DNA of 64,000 nt. Origin: Thalassococcus halodurans (GTDB taxonomy: Bacteria; Pseudomonadota; Alphaproteobacteria; Rhodobacterales; Rhodobacteraceae). Under the pieces are notes generated by a model that saw nothing but the letters and a program-made list of their open reading frames with translations, was not told the DNA's origin and searched no databases. The first letter of the stretch is position 1. Each line of letters opens with the position of its first letter. Both the position numbers and the translations under genes were made by a program. The stretch spans positions 312,501-376,500 of the forward strand of contig NZ_FNUZ01000002.1 of assembly GCF_900108225.1 (NCBI RefSeq), read 5' to 3'. Below, piece after piece: positions 52,187 through 62,201 of the stretch.

Positions 52187-52999
52187 ATGATTATCCAGAA
52201 ATACCCGCGCACGCGGCACATTGAAGGTTCGCGCCTTCAGGCTGGCGATTTGGCGGATGACAAACCAATAAAAGAGCTTTCAGGCCAGCCTCTGGTCGTT
52301 GAAGAAAAGCTCGACGGGGCCAATTCCGCGGTGTCCTTTGATGCGGATGGCAACCTGCTTCTGCAAAGCCGGGGGCATTTTCTGACCGGTGGTGGCCGCG
52401 AACGCCACTTTGCCTTGTTCAAGACATGGGCGGCGGCCCATGCACATGTCCTGCACCCAGTGCTGGGACACCGCTTCGTTATGTATGGCGAATGGATGTT
52501 TGCAAAGCATACGGTGTTCTACGACCGGCTGCCGCATTACTTCATGGAGTTCGACGTGCTGGACCGGGACACAGGTCTGTTCCTAAGCACGGCGGCACGT
52601 CGGGATTTGCTGACAGGATTGCCGATCATGCCGGTGCCGGTCGTGTATACGGGCGAAATCAAGTCCGTTGACCAACTGATCCGTCTGACCCGGCCATCGC
52701 CATACAAGTCGGACGATTGGCGTGACGCATTGTTGATAGCCGCAGAACGATCTGGCAGCCGTCCCGATATGGTGGACCAGCAGACAGAGGACAGTGATCT
52801 GGCCGAGGGGCTGTACCTGAAAAAGGAAAGTGCGGACAGCGTGGATGACCGGTTCAAGTTCGTCCGCGCGGATTTCTTGCAGGCGATTGAAGCGGCCGAG
52901 GGGCATTGGCACGACCGTCCAATCCTGCAGAATGGTCTGGCCGATGGCATCGATATCTTCGCACCGACGCTGGGCGTAGAGGGGGCCTATGATGCCTAA
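52187..52999 (+). CDS. ATP-dependent RNA ligase family protein
   Basis: A 270-residue covalent nucleotidyltransferase. The adenylation motif I K-L-D-G is in VEEKLDGANSAVS with Lys41; motif III YGE at 100-102, IIIa FMEFDV at 119-124, motif IV EGLYLK at 207-212 and motif V KFVR at 224-227. All five are intact, so it should form ligase-AMP and seal 3'-OH to 5'-phosphate RNA ends. It resembles the T4 Rnl2-like RNA_ligase family and lacks an added OB domain. ATG 52187 is favoured over TTG 52166. It overlaps the HD-Pnk gene, so the two form one repair unit. Confidence 0.87.
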   Translation: MIIQKYPRTRHIEGSRLQAGDLADDKPIKELSGQPLVVEEKLDGANSAVSFDADGNLLLQSRGHFLTGGGRERHFALFKTWAAAHAHVLHPVLGHRFVMYGEWMFAKHTVFYDRLPHYFMEFDVLDRDTGLFLSTAARRDLLTGLPIMPVPVVYTGEIKSVDQLIRLTRPSPYKSDDWRDALLIAAERSGSRPDMVDQQTEDSDLAEGLYLKKESADSVDDRFKFVRADFLQAIEAAEGHWHDRPILQNGLADGIDIFAPTLGVEGAYDA

Positions 53000-54137
53000 G
53001 CCCAATACCCACACCGTGACACATGACAACCTTTTGGACTTGGTTCCAACCGGTCCAGCCTGGACCGTGGACTGGGGCGAGATTTGGTCGCTATGGCCAG
53101 CGCTTGCCACACTCGACACGTGTCCACAGGACCCGATCCATCATGCGGAGGGTGATGTCGGGGCGCACACGCGATTGGTGGTCGAGGCTTTGGTCGCGGA
53201 CCCCGACTGGCAAGGTCTTCCCGATGTGGAGCGGGCCAACCTGTTTTGGGCCGCCGTCTTGCATGATGTTGGCAAGCCCGCCGTGACAAAGCATGAAGAT
53301 GACGGACGCATATCTTCCCGCGGTCATTCCCGTGTCGGTGCATCCATAGCACGGGAACTGTTGTGGAATGCAGGGTCTCCGTTTGCTTGGCGTGAAGCCT
53401 TGTGCGGAATCATTGCCCACCATCAATTGCCGTTTTGGCTGATCGAGCGACCTGATCCCGGACGCTTGGCCATTGAAACATCGTGGCGGTGCAGGCCGGA
53501 TCATCTATGCCTACATGCCAAAGCTGATGCGTTGGGTCGGATATGTCAGGATCAGAAAGCTATCTTGGAAAGTGTAAGTCTTGCCGCGCTGACGTTCCAA
53601 GAGGGCGACTGTTGGGAGCATCCGTTCGCCTTCGCAAACGATGAAAGTCGCGTCGCCTTTTTCGAGTTGGAGGACCGTGATCCTCACTACGCGGCGCATG
53701 AGGCATTCCCCTGCACTGTAACAGTGATGTCTGGCCTGCCGGGAGCGGGGAAAGATACCTGGATCGCCAAGAACCGAACGGAACATCCCGTTGTCAGCCT
53801 TGATGCTATACGCGACGAACTGAGCGTTTCGCCAACCGACAATCAGGGTCAGGTCATCCAGGGGGCACATGAACGAGCAAGAGAACACCTGCGTGCCGGG
53901 CGCGATTTTGTGTGGAACGCAACCAATGTGACACGACAGAACCGGTCACGCGTTATACGGCTTTTGCGTGACTACGGTGCACGCGTTGAGATTGTCTATC
54001 TTGAACCAGGCCCAGACCAACTGCGCCGTCAGAACCGGGATCGACCAGATGCCGTGCCCGATGCTGTGATTACGCATCTGTCAAAAAAGCTGGAGCCGCC
54101 GCAGCTCTGGGAAGCGCATGAGGTCAGGCTGGCATAG
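52989..54137 (+). CDS. HD phosphohydrolase - polynucleotide kinase fusion (HD-Pnk)
   Basis: A 382-residue bifunctional end-healing protein. Residues about 30-185 form an HD domain, with H-D in AAVLHDVGKP (His92-Asp93), His60, His113-Gly-His and Asp180 as metal ligands. Residues 240-382 form a P-loop kinase with GLPGAGKDT (249-257), D-x-x-R in SLDAIRDEL (Asp272), and NATNVTRQNRSRVI. Characterised HD-Pnk from Runella removes 2',3'-cyclic phosphates and phosphorylates 5'-OH ends. ATG 52989 (or 52992) lies inside the ligase gene (8-11 nt overlap), so translation is coupled. Confidence 0.87.
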   Translation: MMPKPNTHTVTHDNLLDLVPTGPAWTVDWGEIWSLWPALATLDTCPQDPIHHAEGDVGAHTRLVVEALVADPDWQGLPDVERANLFWAAVLHDVGKPAVTKHEDDGRISSRGHSRVGASIARELLWNAGSPFAWREALCGIIAHHQLPFWLIERPDPGRLAIETSWRCRPDHLCLHAKADALGRICQDQKAILESVSLAALTFQEGDCWEHPFAFANDESRVAFFELEDRDPHYAAHEAFPCTVTVMSGLPGAGKDTWIAKNRTEHPVVSLDAIRDELSVSPTDNQGQVIQGAHERAREHLRAGRDFVWNATNVTRQNRSRVIRLLRDYGARVEIVYLEPGPDQLRRQNRDRPDAVPDAVITHLSKKLEPPQLWEAHEVRLA

Positions 54138-54233
54138 CAACACCGCGCGAATGCGGGCATTCAAGCGTAACGCGGCATTCGGTAGGTACCGGCTCAAAGC
54201 AGACCAACACGTCTTGTGAACAACCCCAAACAA

Positions 54234-54261
54234 AAAAAGCCGCCTCAATAGGCGGCTTTTT
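54234..54261. terminator. Bidirectional rho-independent terminator
   Basis: AAAAAGCCGCCT and AGGCGGCTTTTT pair perfectly over 12 bp around CAAT, giving a T run on both strands. It ends both the RNA-repair cassette (+) and the M23-bactofilin operon (-). Confidence 0.95.
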
Positions 54262-54280
54262 CAAATCAGATTAGACCAAA

Positions 54281-54772
54281 TTACTTGGCTGCATCTTTCG
54301 CTGCTGCGGCAGGTGCTTTCTTGGCGCCGCCTGTCAGCGGATCGTCCTGACGCTGCACGGAACCTTCAAAGTGGGCGCCGCTTTCGATCGCGATTGTCTT
54401 GTGGATGATGTCGCCTTCGACGCGGGCTGTCGCGGTCAGACGTACTTTCAGGCCACGGACGCGGCCGATGATACGACCATTGATGACGACGTCGTCCGCG
54501 GTCACTTCACCTTTGATTGTGGCGCTTTCACCGATGGTCAGCAGGTGGGCACGAATGTCGCCTTCGACGGTGCCTTCGACCTGAATGTCACCGGTTGTCT
54601 TCAGGTTACCTACAACATGCAGGTCAGAGGACAGAACCGATGCCGGCGGTTTTGCTTTGGGTGCAGACGGCTTGAATTCAGGCGCTGCAGGCGTGCGCGG
54701 CGCTTCAGGAGCAGACGTCTTTGTTTCGTCGGCCTTGGGTGCCGGATCGTTGATTTTGCTTTTAGAAAACAT
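54281..54772 (-). CDS. Bactofilin (polymer-forming cytoskeletal protein)
   Basis: A 163-residue protein with a Pro/Ala/Lys-rich, flexible N-terminus (1-45), a beta-helical DUF583 core (about 50-140: DLHVVGNLKTTGDIQVEGTVEGDI in part, TIGESATIKGEVTADDVVINGRIIG) and an Ala/Lys-rich tail. Bactofilins polymerise without nucleotides and place cell-wall enzymes. Its start lies inside the M23 peptidase gene (11-nt overlap), the conserved pairing of bactofilin and a LytM partner. Confidence 0.94.
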   Translation of the reverse strand: MFSKSKINDPAPKADETKTSAPEAPRTPAAPEFKPSAPKAKPPASVLSSDLHVVGNLKTTGDIQVEGTVEGDIRAHLLTIGESATIKGEVTADDVVINGRIIGRVRGLKVRLTATARVEGDIIHKTIAIESGAHFEGSVQRQDDPLTGGAKKAPAAAAKDAAK

Positions 54773-56072
54773 TGTTTGCAGCCTTGATAAACGTCATTGG
54801 GTTCACGGCTTCTCCTCCGACACGGACTTCGTAGTGAAGGTGTGTGCCAGTTGACCGTCCGGTGTTCCCCATATCACCGATGCGTTCCCCGCGCGAGACC
54901 CTTTGGCCAACGTTCACGCGGATTTTCGACAAATGCGCGTAGCGCGTTTCAATTCCGAACTCGTGCTGGATTTTGACCAGACGACCATAGCCCGACTGCC
55001 AGCCGGCGTGGACAACCACACCATCAGCAGTTGAATAGATCGGTGTGCCGTGCGGTGCGGCAAAGTCTGTACCTGCGTGTAGGCGGCCCCAACGACGACC
55101 AAAGCCAGATGTAAAGCGGAACGGATCCTTCAGCGGGGATGCAAAGGGCGCTTTCTGGGCGGCAATACGGTAGAGGTTCAGGCGATCCATCTGCGTCAGG
55201 ATCGAATTGGCACGTTCTGCATCGGCGCTGGGTTCTTCACCACGGGTCGAGAACGACAGCGGCGTCAGCGGGCCACCTTGGCCGGAATAGCCGCGACGCA
55301 CCTGATCAAGCAGGCGGTCCGGGCTCATGCCAGCGGCCTGGAACATTTTGTCGAGCGGTTTGACCGAAACGGTCATCGCTTCTTCAAGCTGGCGGAAGAT
55401 CTGGTCGTTCTTTTCTTCCATCAGGCGGATTTCGGTGGCCATTTCGTCGGCGCGGATCAGCGCGTCTTGCGCGTTCGCAATGACCTGATCGCGTTCTTCG
55501 GCGGTTTTGGCCAGTGCATCGCTCAGGAAGGCGACGGTGGTGTCAGAGGCTGCGTCGCCCGCGACAACGGTTCCATCATTTTCCAGCTGGTTGCGCAGAT
55601 CGGCGTACAGCTCTTTGGCCGCTTCGCGATCTTTCATGGTCTTGGCAAGCGTCGATTGAACGATGTCCAGACCGGTTTCCAATTCACGGCGACGGTTTTC
55701 AGATTCCAGCAGTTGCGACTGCATCAGCGAAACCTGTTCCAGAGCGACGTTGAAACGTTCCTGCGCGGCAATCGCTTCGGATGCGCGTTGATCCCGTTCA
55801 TGGGACAGATCGTTCAGTCGTTGCTGGTATGTAATCTGGTCGCGACGCGCCTGTTCACGGAAGTTGCCCGATCCGATCGAGTCCATGAACAAAATAGCTG
55901 TTGCGATAATCGTCCACGCTACAACCGCAGAACCGCCCAAGAGGGCGATCAACTGGGTTTCCGACCGAAGGCGGATAAAGCGTGTATCGTTGTCTGATCG
56001 AAGAAATAGCCGACGTTCCGGCAGGTAGCGCTCTAACAGCGCATGTGTTTTGATCGCTAGTCGCGTTCTCAC
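54762..56072 (-). CDS. M23 (LytM) peptidase with coiled coil, membrane anchored
   Basis: A 436-residue protein. One membrane helix (about 43-65), a long coiled coil (about 70-240, Glu/Arg/Gln heptads), then an M23 domain from about 320: GRLHAGTDFAAPHG, VHAGWQSGYGRLVKI, H-x-H in GTHLHYEVRVGGE. All Zn ligands (His, Asp, H-x-H) are present, so it may be an active endopeptidase that cuts peptidoglycan crosslinks. Start is GTG 56072. Overlaps the bactofilin gene by 11 nt. Confidence 0.94.
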   Translation of the reverse strand: MRTRLAIKTHALLERYLPERRLFLRSDNDTRFIRLRSETQLIALLGGSAVVAWTIIATAILFMDSIGSGNFREQARRDQITYQQRLNDLSHERDQRASEAIAAQERFNVALEQVSLMQSQLLESENRRRELETGLDIVQSTLAKTMKDREAAKELYADLRNQLENDGTVVAGDAASDTTVAFLSDALAKTAEERDQVIANAQDALIRADEMATEIRLMEEKNDQIFRQLEEAMTVSVKPLDKMFQAAGMSPDRLLDQVRRGYSGQGGPLTPLSFSTRGEEPSADAERANSILTQMDRLNLYRIAAQKAPFASPLKDPFRFTSGFGRRWGRLHAGTDFAAPHGTPIYSTADGVVVHAGWQSGYGRLVKIQHEFGIETRYAHLSKIRVNVGQRVSRGERIGDMGNTGRSTGTHLHYEVRVGGEAVNPMTFIKAANNVF

Positions 56073-56248
56073 CCTGTCTTTCCCTTAATTACCCGTCCCA
56101 ATGTGGTACTCGGTTCCCCATCCGGCACCTTGCCCAACGGGGTAGCCGCGTTTTTGCCGTTTCGCAACAATTTCAGGCGGGTGATTCGCGATTGCAGGCC
56201 AGATTGTGCTGAAATGGCAAAAAACCGCCGATTTTAAGGACTTTCCAG

Positions 56249-57064
56249 TCAGGTAGACTGCTCGACCAGGGGCCAATAGAAGTCAGGTGCCATGCCCGCA
56301 TCGGCGCGCTTTTCTTCGTTGAATGGCGGCTTCAAGGGGCCATGGAAATATTTCCGGACCAATTCATGAAAGCGTGGCACGGGGTCCACATCATCGCGAC
56401 CGCACAGGAAATGGAACCATTTCGATCCATAGGCGACATGGCTGACTTCTTCGGCGTAGATGGTTTCAAGCGCCTTAACCGCGCTGGTGGCTTTGGCGTT
56501 TTTGAAAAGCTGGATCATGTTGGGCGTCACATCCAGCCCACGGGCCTCAAGAACCATTGGGACGACAGCCAATCGGCCCATGATGTCATCGCGCGTATCT
56601 TCCGCTGCTTGCCACATGCCAGCGTGTGCCGGTAGGGCGCCATAGTGGCTGCCTTCTTCTTCAAGGCAGTCGCACATCAATTTGAAATGTTTGGATTCTT
56701 CGTCTGCGGCTTTCACCCAATCATCATAGAAGCCAACGGGCATTCTGGTGTCGGTAAAGCGCGGGATGATATCCCAATGCAGGTCAACTGCGTTCAGTTC
56801 GATATGCGCAACAGCGTGCAGAAGAGCGATGCGGCCCTGTGGGCTGCCGGGCTTGCGTTTGGGCACGTCGCGCGGATCCAAAAGTCCGGGCTGTTCCGGT
56901 CGCGATGGGCGCAAGGGGGGCTGGGCCTGACCGATGGGCAATGATCCACCGTCTTTGCGTGCCGCAAACCATTCTGCCGCATAGGCCCGCGACTTGCGGG
57001 TCTTTTCCCGCCCGTCCGCAGTTGTCAAAACGTCTACGGCCATTTCGGCAAGTGTCTGCGGCAT
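56249..57064 (-). CDS. DUF455 family ferritin-like protein
   Basis: A 271-residue helical protein. Metal-binding-type Glu/His runs are HAVAHIELNAVDLHWDI (near 100-116), ADEESKHFKLM (near 143-153) and ETIYAEEVSHVAYGSKWF (near 218-235), the pattern of a di-iron ferritin-like site. PRDVPKRKPGSPQGR is also conserved. Biochemical activity is unknown. ATG 57064 follows AAGGA. The gene lies 74 bp downstream of bcp on the same strand, so both may be transcribed together. Confidence 0.85.
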   Translation of the reverse strand: MPQTLAEMAVDVLTTADGREKTRKSRAYAAEWFAARKDGGSLPIGQAQPPLRPSRPEQPGLLDPRDVPKRKPGSPQGRIALLHAVAHIELNAVDLHWDIIPRFTDTRMPVGFYDDWVKAADEESKHFKLMCDCLEEEGSHYGALPAHAGMWQAAEDTRDDIMGRLAVVPMVLEARGLDVTPNMIQLFKNAKATSAVKALETIYAEEVSHVAYGSKWFHFLCGRDDVDPVPRFHELVRKYFHGPLKPPFNEEKRADAGMAPDFYWPLVEQST

Positions 57065-57138
57065 CGTCTGTCCTTCGGTCGTCGTTGGTCGCGGCGGTTT
57101 TACCAATAAAATCCGCCGCTTCCAGTGGTGTTCCGGAT

Positions 57139-57600
57139 TCAAAGGGCTTTCACGGCCTCAAGCACGGCAGCCGCGTGATCAGGCACTTTTACCTTGTTCC
57201 AGACCTGCGCAATGGTGCCGTCTTTGCCGATCAGGAACGTGCTACGTTCAATGCCCATGAACGTCTTGCCGTACATCTTCTTTTCCTTCCAGACGCCGTA
57301 GCGTTCGCAAACGTCACCCTCTGCATCGGACAGCAGGGGAATGGTCAGCGATTTCTTGGCCATGAATTTGTCGTGGCTTGCAATCGTGTCCTTGGAAATC
57401 CCGAAAACTTTACATCCCAATGCTTCGAACTGGTCCTTCAGCGCGGTGAAATCTTCGTTTTCGCGTGTGCACCCCGAGGTGTCGTCGCGGGGATAAAAGA
57501 ACAAAACGACGCTGTGTCCTTTCATCTCGGACAGGGTAACAGGGTCACCGCCCGTGACGGGGAGTGTAAAATCCGGTGCGTTTTCGCCAATTTCCGGCAT
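57139..57600 (-). CDS. bcp: Thiol peroxidase / peroxiredoxin (Bcp, PrxQ)
   Basis: A 153-residue peroxiredoxin that reduces hydroperoxides. Peroxidatic Cys44 is in YPRDDTSGCTRENEDF. The resolving Cys found five residues later in many Bcp is absent (Asp); other Cys are at about 63 and 95, so it may be 1-Cys or use an intermolecular partner. AAGGAAG lies 9 nt before ATG 57600. Divergent from the AsmA-like gene. Confidence 0.92.
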   Translation of the reverse strand: MPEIGENAPDFTLPVTGGDPVTLSEMKGHSVVLFFYPRDDTSGCTRENEDFTALKDQFEALGCKVFGISKDTIASHDKFMAKKSLTIPLLSDAEGDVCERYGVWKEKKMYGKTFMGIERSTFLIGKDGTIAQVWNKVKVPDHAAAVLEAVKAL

Positions 57601-57704
57601 TGTTGCTTCCTTTATGTTCACGATCAGGTCAGATGGTTTTAGATGCAGGGCAATGTGATTTACCATCGCTCTCGCAAGAATAATCTTTTCCGTTAAGGCT
57701 TCCA

Positions 57705-60700
57705 GTGACCGAAGGCTCTGAACCGACCAAAACCCGAAGAAAAGGCAGGCCATTGGCTTGGGTGACGGGCATTCTGGTTTTGCTGGTCGTCGCCGTTGCA
57801 GGATTGGGGTGGCATTTCTCCGGAAAGACCATCGTCGCGCCCGACTGGTTGCGCGACAGGATTGCGGCTCAGGTGGCACGGGCCACGCCGGACATTCCGC
57901 TTAGCTTTGATGATGTGATCTTCCGCATTTCGCCAAAAGATGCCGCCCGTGTGACCCTAACCAATGTCGAAGTCGGTGAACCGGCCTCGGGCGCCTCTGT
58001 CATTCTAAGCGAAGTGTCAGTTGCAGTTGCGCCATTGCCCTTGCTCCGTCGTGAAATCGCGCTGGTCGACGCATCGGTCACCGGAGTGTTCCTGACGCTT
58101 GAGCGTGGCGCGGATGGCAAATTTGCGTTTGCGGGCAATTCCGGAGTGGTCAACAGCCCCGATTTGCCGACGCTGATCGGACAGATCGACACGTGGCTCT
58201 CCGATCCACGGTTCGCACAACTGGATCAGGTCGAAGCCAACGCTGTGACCCTGCGATATGAAGACCGTCGCGCGCGGCGCGGGTGGACAGCTGACGGGGG
58301 GCGGATTTCGATTTCTCGGCGCGACGGCACCCTCCGCCTGAACAGCGATCTGGCGCTTTTGACCGGCGGCACGGGCGTTGCGACTGTTGCGCTTAGTGCA
58401 GAAAGCGAGATCGGCCAGAGCGATCTGAGCTTTGGCGTCACGGTGACCGATCTTCCGTCCGAGGATATCGCATCGCAAAGTCCGGCCTTGGCATGGCTGA
58501 ATACCATCCGCGCGCCGATTTCGGGCGCATTGCGAGGATATCTGGATGTCGAGGGTGCATTGGGCGGACTCGATGCCACGCTGAACATCTCTGAAGGTGT
58601 CTTGCAGCCCAGCGATAGCGCGACGCCGGTCGCGTTTAAAACGGCCCGGACTTATTTTTCATATGCGCCCGCAAGCCAGAGCCTGAATTTCACAGAAATC
58701 TATGTCGACTCCGAACGTGGGTCGGGCCGTGCCGAAGGGCGGGTTTCTGTCTCGTTGACAGACGATAATCTGCTTGATGCCTTTGTAGGTCAGTTCTCGA
58801 TCTCGGACGTGAACGCCGACGCGGAAGGGGTGTTTGATATTCCTCTGGTCGTGTCGCGCGTCGATGTGGACGCCCAGTTGCGTCTTCAACCTTTCAAGCT
58901 TGAACTGGGGCGCATTCGCGTCGCGGACCCTGATTTGCCTTTGACAGCGAAGGGGTCGCTTAGTGTCGGTGAAGCAGGATGGGAAGGGCGGATTGACGGA
59001 CGTGTGCGCCGTGCCAAAGCACCCGAAGTTCTGAATTACTGGCCGGTCAAGGTGTCACCCAAGACGCGCAACTGGGCCATGACCAATGTCCAATCCGGCA
59101 ATGTCTCCAACGGCGTTCTGGCGCTACGTTTCCGGCAGGGTGAAAAGCCCAAATTCTACCTAGATTTCGCGTTTCAGGACGCACAGGTGCGCTTTGCCAG
59201 AACCTTGCCGCCTGTGACCGAAGCGAAAGGGCAGTTTACCCTATTCGACCGCCGATTGGGCGTCGTGGTGGACGAGGGCGTGGTGAAGCCCAAAGACGGC
59301 GGGGCGATCAACGTAGCAGGATCCAAATTTGTGATCCCGGACGGTCGTATCAAACCTGCGCAGGGGCAGCTTTCTCTGGTTGCGAATGGTCAGGCCAAGG
59401 CGCTGTTTTCATTTCTTGATTCAGAGCCGATCAATCTGCTTACCAAAATTCGCCAGCCCTTGGATTTCGTAGATGCACAACTGCAGGCCAAAGGAACGCT
59501 GTCGTTGCCATTGGTCAAGGGCGTAAGGCTGCCGGATATGCAGATGAACCTGTCCGCCAAGGCCACGAATGCCAGCAGTAGCACACTGGTAAAAGGGCGC
59601 GATCTGCGAGCGAAGGCGCTGGATATCGATATCACCCAGAAACAGATCACAGTTTCGGGCAAGGCGACGTTGGACGGCGTGCCGTTCGATGGGAAATGGT
59701 CGCAAGAGATTGGGCCGAACGCGGGGGGCGGTCAGATTGACGGGCAGGTCGTATTGTCGGCGTCAAATGCCGCCAAGTTCGGTGTGTCCCTTCCAAACGG
59801 GCTGTTGTCCGGCGAAGGTCGCGGCGCTTTAAGTGTGACCCTACCGAAAAATGCGCGCCCGAGCTTTTCCTTAGGCTCAAATCTGGCGGGTATTGGGGTG
59901 TCCATTCCGGCCATAGGATATGGTCTTTCAAAATCGGCGACTGGTGATTTCCGTATCTCGGGGACGCTTGGCCAGCCTGTCGATATAGATGGTTTTAGTT
60001 TCTCGGCAGGCGGATTGGAAACCACGGCTGATATCGTCCTCAACGATGATGGGTCCGCGTCACGCATCGATTTTGAACGTGTACGGTTGGGGGGCTGGCT
60101 GGACGCGAAGGTATCGCTTGAGCCACGAAAAGGGACGACGCCGCGGATCACGGTTAACGGAGGAACGCTTGATATGCGCCGCGCCCAGTTCGGGGGGGAC
60201 GGCGGCAGTGGAGGCGGGCAGAAAACGCCGGTTACTCTGCGGTTGGATCGTCTGGACGTAGCAAACGGCATCAGCCTGACCGACGTCACCAGCAACCTGA
60301 CCATCGGCGCGGGCGTCAGCGGTGAATTTCAGGCGCGCATGGGAAAGGCAAAGCTGACCGGCGCTCTCGAGCCGCGAAAAGGTGGGACGGCCGTTCAGGT
60401 GAAATCCAAAAGTCTAGGCGATGTGCTGCGTGCGACGGGTATTCTGAAAACCGTTGTTGGCGGAGACATGACATTGTCGCTGGTTCCGGTGCGGGGCCAG
60501 AAAGGCAGCTATAACGGTCAGCTTGATGTCACCGATACGCGGCTGCAGGACGCGCCTGCTATCGGGTCCTTGCTGGATGCCATCAGCGTTGTGGGCATCA
60601 TTGACCAGCTTGAAGGGCCGGGCATCTATTTCCAGAACGTTGAGGCGCGTTTCAGGCTAACACCGGACGAACTTATTCTAAGTCAGTCCAGTGCAACGGG

Positions 60701-60962
60701 GCCTTCCATGGGGATCAGTATGGATGGCTATTACAATTTGGGTACGAAACAGCTTGATATGCAGGGCGTGCTTTCGCCGATCTATATTCTGAATGGCATC
60801 GGCAGCCTGTTCACACGTCGCGGCGAAGGATTGATCGGATTCAATTTCAATCTGACCGGACCGGCATCCAATCCGACGGTTGCAGTCAACCCGCTTTCGG
60901 TGTTCACACCGGGGATGTTCCGCGAAATCTTTCGCAGGCCACCACCACAGCCGTCGCAATAG
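57705..60962 (+). CDS. Large AsmA-like / YhdP-type (DUF3971) membrane protein
   Basis: A 1085-residue protein with one N-terminal membrane helix (about 16-38, [20 protein letters not shown]) and a huge periplasmic region of repeated beta strands. The end [26 protein letters not shown] and [28 protein letters not shown] (quoted in part) is the AsmA_2 signature shared with TamB/YhdP. Such proteins form long grooves for lipid transport to the outer membrane. Start GTG 57705 with AAGG upstream; queA follows by 7 bp. Confidence 0.9.
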   Translation: MTEGSEPTKTRRKGRPLAWVTGILVLLVVAVAGLGWHFSGKTIVAPDWLRDRIAAQVARATPDIPLSFDDVIFRISPKDAARVTLTNVEVGEPASGASVILSEVSVAVAPLPLLRREIALVDASVTGVFLTLERGADGKFAFAGNSGVVNSPDLPTLIGQIDTWLSDPRFAQLDQVEANAVTLRYEDRRARRGWTADGGRISISRRDGTLRLNSDLALLTGGTGVATVALSAESEIGQSDLSFGVTVTDLPSEDIASQSPALAWLNTIRAPISGALRGYLDVEGALGGLDATLNISEGVLQPSDSATPVAFKTARTYFSYAPASQSLNFTEIYVDSERGSGRAEGRVSVSLTDDNLLDAFVGQFSISDVNADAEGVFDIPLVVSRVDVDAQLRLQPFKLELGRIRVADPDLPLTAKGSLSVGEAGWEGRIDGRVRRAKAPEVLNYWPVKVSPKTRNWAMTNVQSGNVSNGVLALRFRQGEKPKFYLDFAFQDAQVRFARTLPPVTEAKGQFTLFDRRLGVVVDEGVVKPKDGGAINVAGSKFVIPDGRIKPAQGQLSLVANGQAKALFSFLDSEPINLLTKIRQPLDFVDAQLQAKGTLSLPLVKGVRLPDMQMNLSAKATNASSSTLVKGRDLRAKALDIDITQKQITVSGKATLDGVPFDGKWSQEIGPNAGGGQIDGQVVLSASNAAKFGVSLPNGLLSGEGRGALSVTLPKNARPSFSLGSNLAGIGVSIPAIGYGLSKSATGDFRISGTLGQPVDIDGFSFSAGGLETTADIVLNDDGSASRIDFERVRLGGWLDAKVSLEPRKGTTPRITVNGGTLDMRRAQFGGDGGSGGGQKTPVTLRLDRLDVANGISLTDVTSNLTIGAGVSGEFQARMGKAKLTGALEPRKGGTAVQVKSKSLGDVLRATGILKTVVGGDMTLSLVPVRGQKGSYNGQLDVTDTRLQDAPAIGSLLDAISVVGIIDQLEGPGIYFQNVEARFRLTPDELILSQSSATGPSMGISMDGYYNLGTKQLDMQGVLSPIYILNGIGSLFTRRGEGLIGFNFNLTGPASNPTVAVNPLSVFTPGMFREIFRRPPPQPSQ

Positions 60963-60969
60963 GGTTACA

Positions 60970-62025
60970 ATGAAACTTGACGATTTCGACTTTCACCTGC
61001 CTGACGATTTGATCGCCACGCGGCCCGCAAATCCGCGGTCTTCGGCGCGTTTGCTTGTCTCTGATCCTGACGGGATCACGGATGCAGTGGTGACTGATAT
61101 TTGCAAGTGGCTGCGCCCCGGTGACAGGCTGGTTCTGAACGATACAAAAGTGCTGCCCGCGCGGCTTTTCGGGGCTCGGCACCGTGAAGGGCCAGAGGGT
61201 GCGACGCAGGCCAAGATGGAAGTGACCCTTCTTGAGCCGCAGGCCGATGGCACGTGGATGGCGCTTGTGAAACCGCTGAAAAAGGTGCGGGATGGCGAAG
61301 ACATCGTGTTTTCCGACGATTTGGCGGCAACAGTCGTATCGCGCGCAGATGGGCAGGCGGCCTTGAAGTTTAACCTGTCTGGGGATGACTTTGACGCTGC
61401 CTTGGGAAAGGCGGGCGCCATGCCGTTGCCACCTTACATCGCGCAAAAACGCCCCGCAGATGAGCAGGACAAGAAAGACTACCAAACGGTCTGGGCCCGT
61501 GTGCCGGGTGCCGTGGCTGCTCCGACAGCGTCGCTTCATTTCGATGATGCCTTGTTGGCCCGCCTGAAAGAACACGGCGTAAGCTTTACACATGTTACGC
61601 TGCACGTGGGGGCAGGGACGTTCCTGCCGGTCAAAGTTGACGATGTAACGAAACACAAAATGCACGCCGAGTGGGGCGAGGTAACAGAACAGGCCGCCGC
61701 AGAGATCGCCGAGACCAAGGCCAAGGGAGGTCGTGTCATTCCGGTTGGCACAACGGCGCTGCGTCTGATCGAAACGGCAGCGCGGGATACGGGCGCTATT
61801 GTGCCGTGGTGTGGCGAGACTGATATCTTCATCTACCCCGGTTTTACGTTTCATGTAGCCGATGGTCTGATGACAAACTTCCACCTGCCGAAATCAACGC
61901 TGATGATGCTTGTCTCTGCTTTTGCCGGAACACAGCGGATCCGCGACATCTATGATCATGCGGTTGCCGAAAAGTACCGGTTCTTCTCCTATGGTGATGC
62001 ATCGTTGTTGTTGCCTAACGGCTGA
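60970..62025 (+). CDS. queA: S-adenosylmethionine:tRNA ribosyltransferase-isomerase
   Basis: A 351-residue enzyme that makes epoxyqueuosine on tRNA anticodon position 34. [19 protein letters not shown] at the start, [33 protein letters not shown] and [19 protein letters not shown] are the family blocks. ATG 60970 follows AGGG; a longer frame back to 60880 inside the AsmA gene is rejected. Probably co-transcribed with the AsmA-like gene. Confidence 0.97.
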   Translation: MKLDDFDFHLPDDLIATRPANPRSSARLLVSDPDGITDAVVTDICKWLRPGDRLVLNDTKVLPARLFGARHREGPEGATQAKMEVTLLEPQADGTWMALVKPLKKVRDGEDIVFSDDLAATVVSRADGQAALKFNLSGDDFDAALGKAGAMPLPPYIAQKRPADEQDKKDYQTVWARVPGAVAAPTASLHFDDALLARLKEHGVSFTHVTLHVGAGTFLPVKVDDVTKHKMHAEWGEVTEQAAAEIAETKAKGGRVIPVGTTALRLIETAARDTGAIVPWCGETDIFIYPGFTFHVADGLMTNFHLPKSTLMMLVSAFAGTQRIRDIYDHAVAEKYRFFSYGDASLLLPNG

Positions 62026-62072
62026 GCGATCGGCTCAAAACTTTCCGCTGTCTGAGGCTTCTTTTCTTTTTT

Positions 62073-62096
62073 GACCGAAAAGGGGTCGTTTTTTAG
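62073..62096 (+). terminator. Weak terminator after queA
   Basis: GACC / GGTC form only a 4-bp stem around a 7-nt loop, but T6 follows closely (62089-62094). Confidence 0.3.
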
Positions 62097-62201
62097 CAAG
62101 TTACGTGTTTGTTTCTCAGGCAGGTGCGGAACTCGGCCTGAAGAACCGCGTTTTTAGCCAAGGCTGTCCCTTCCAACTTCGAGACTGAAAAGCGAGCAAA
62201 C

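Noticed and set aside
51356-54137. A restriction or phage-defence island combining the HNH nuclease with the repair pair
   Set aside because: The HNH protein is of a widespread housekeeping-like type, there is no methyltransferase or mobile element, and composition matches the surroundings. Only the ligase/HD-Pnk link is supported.
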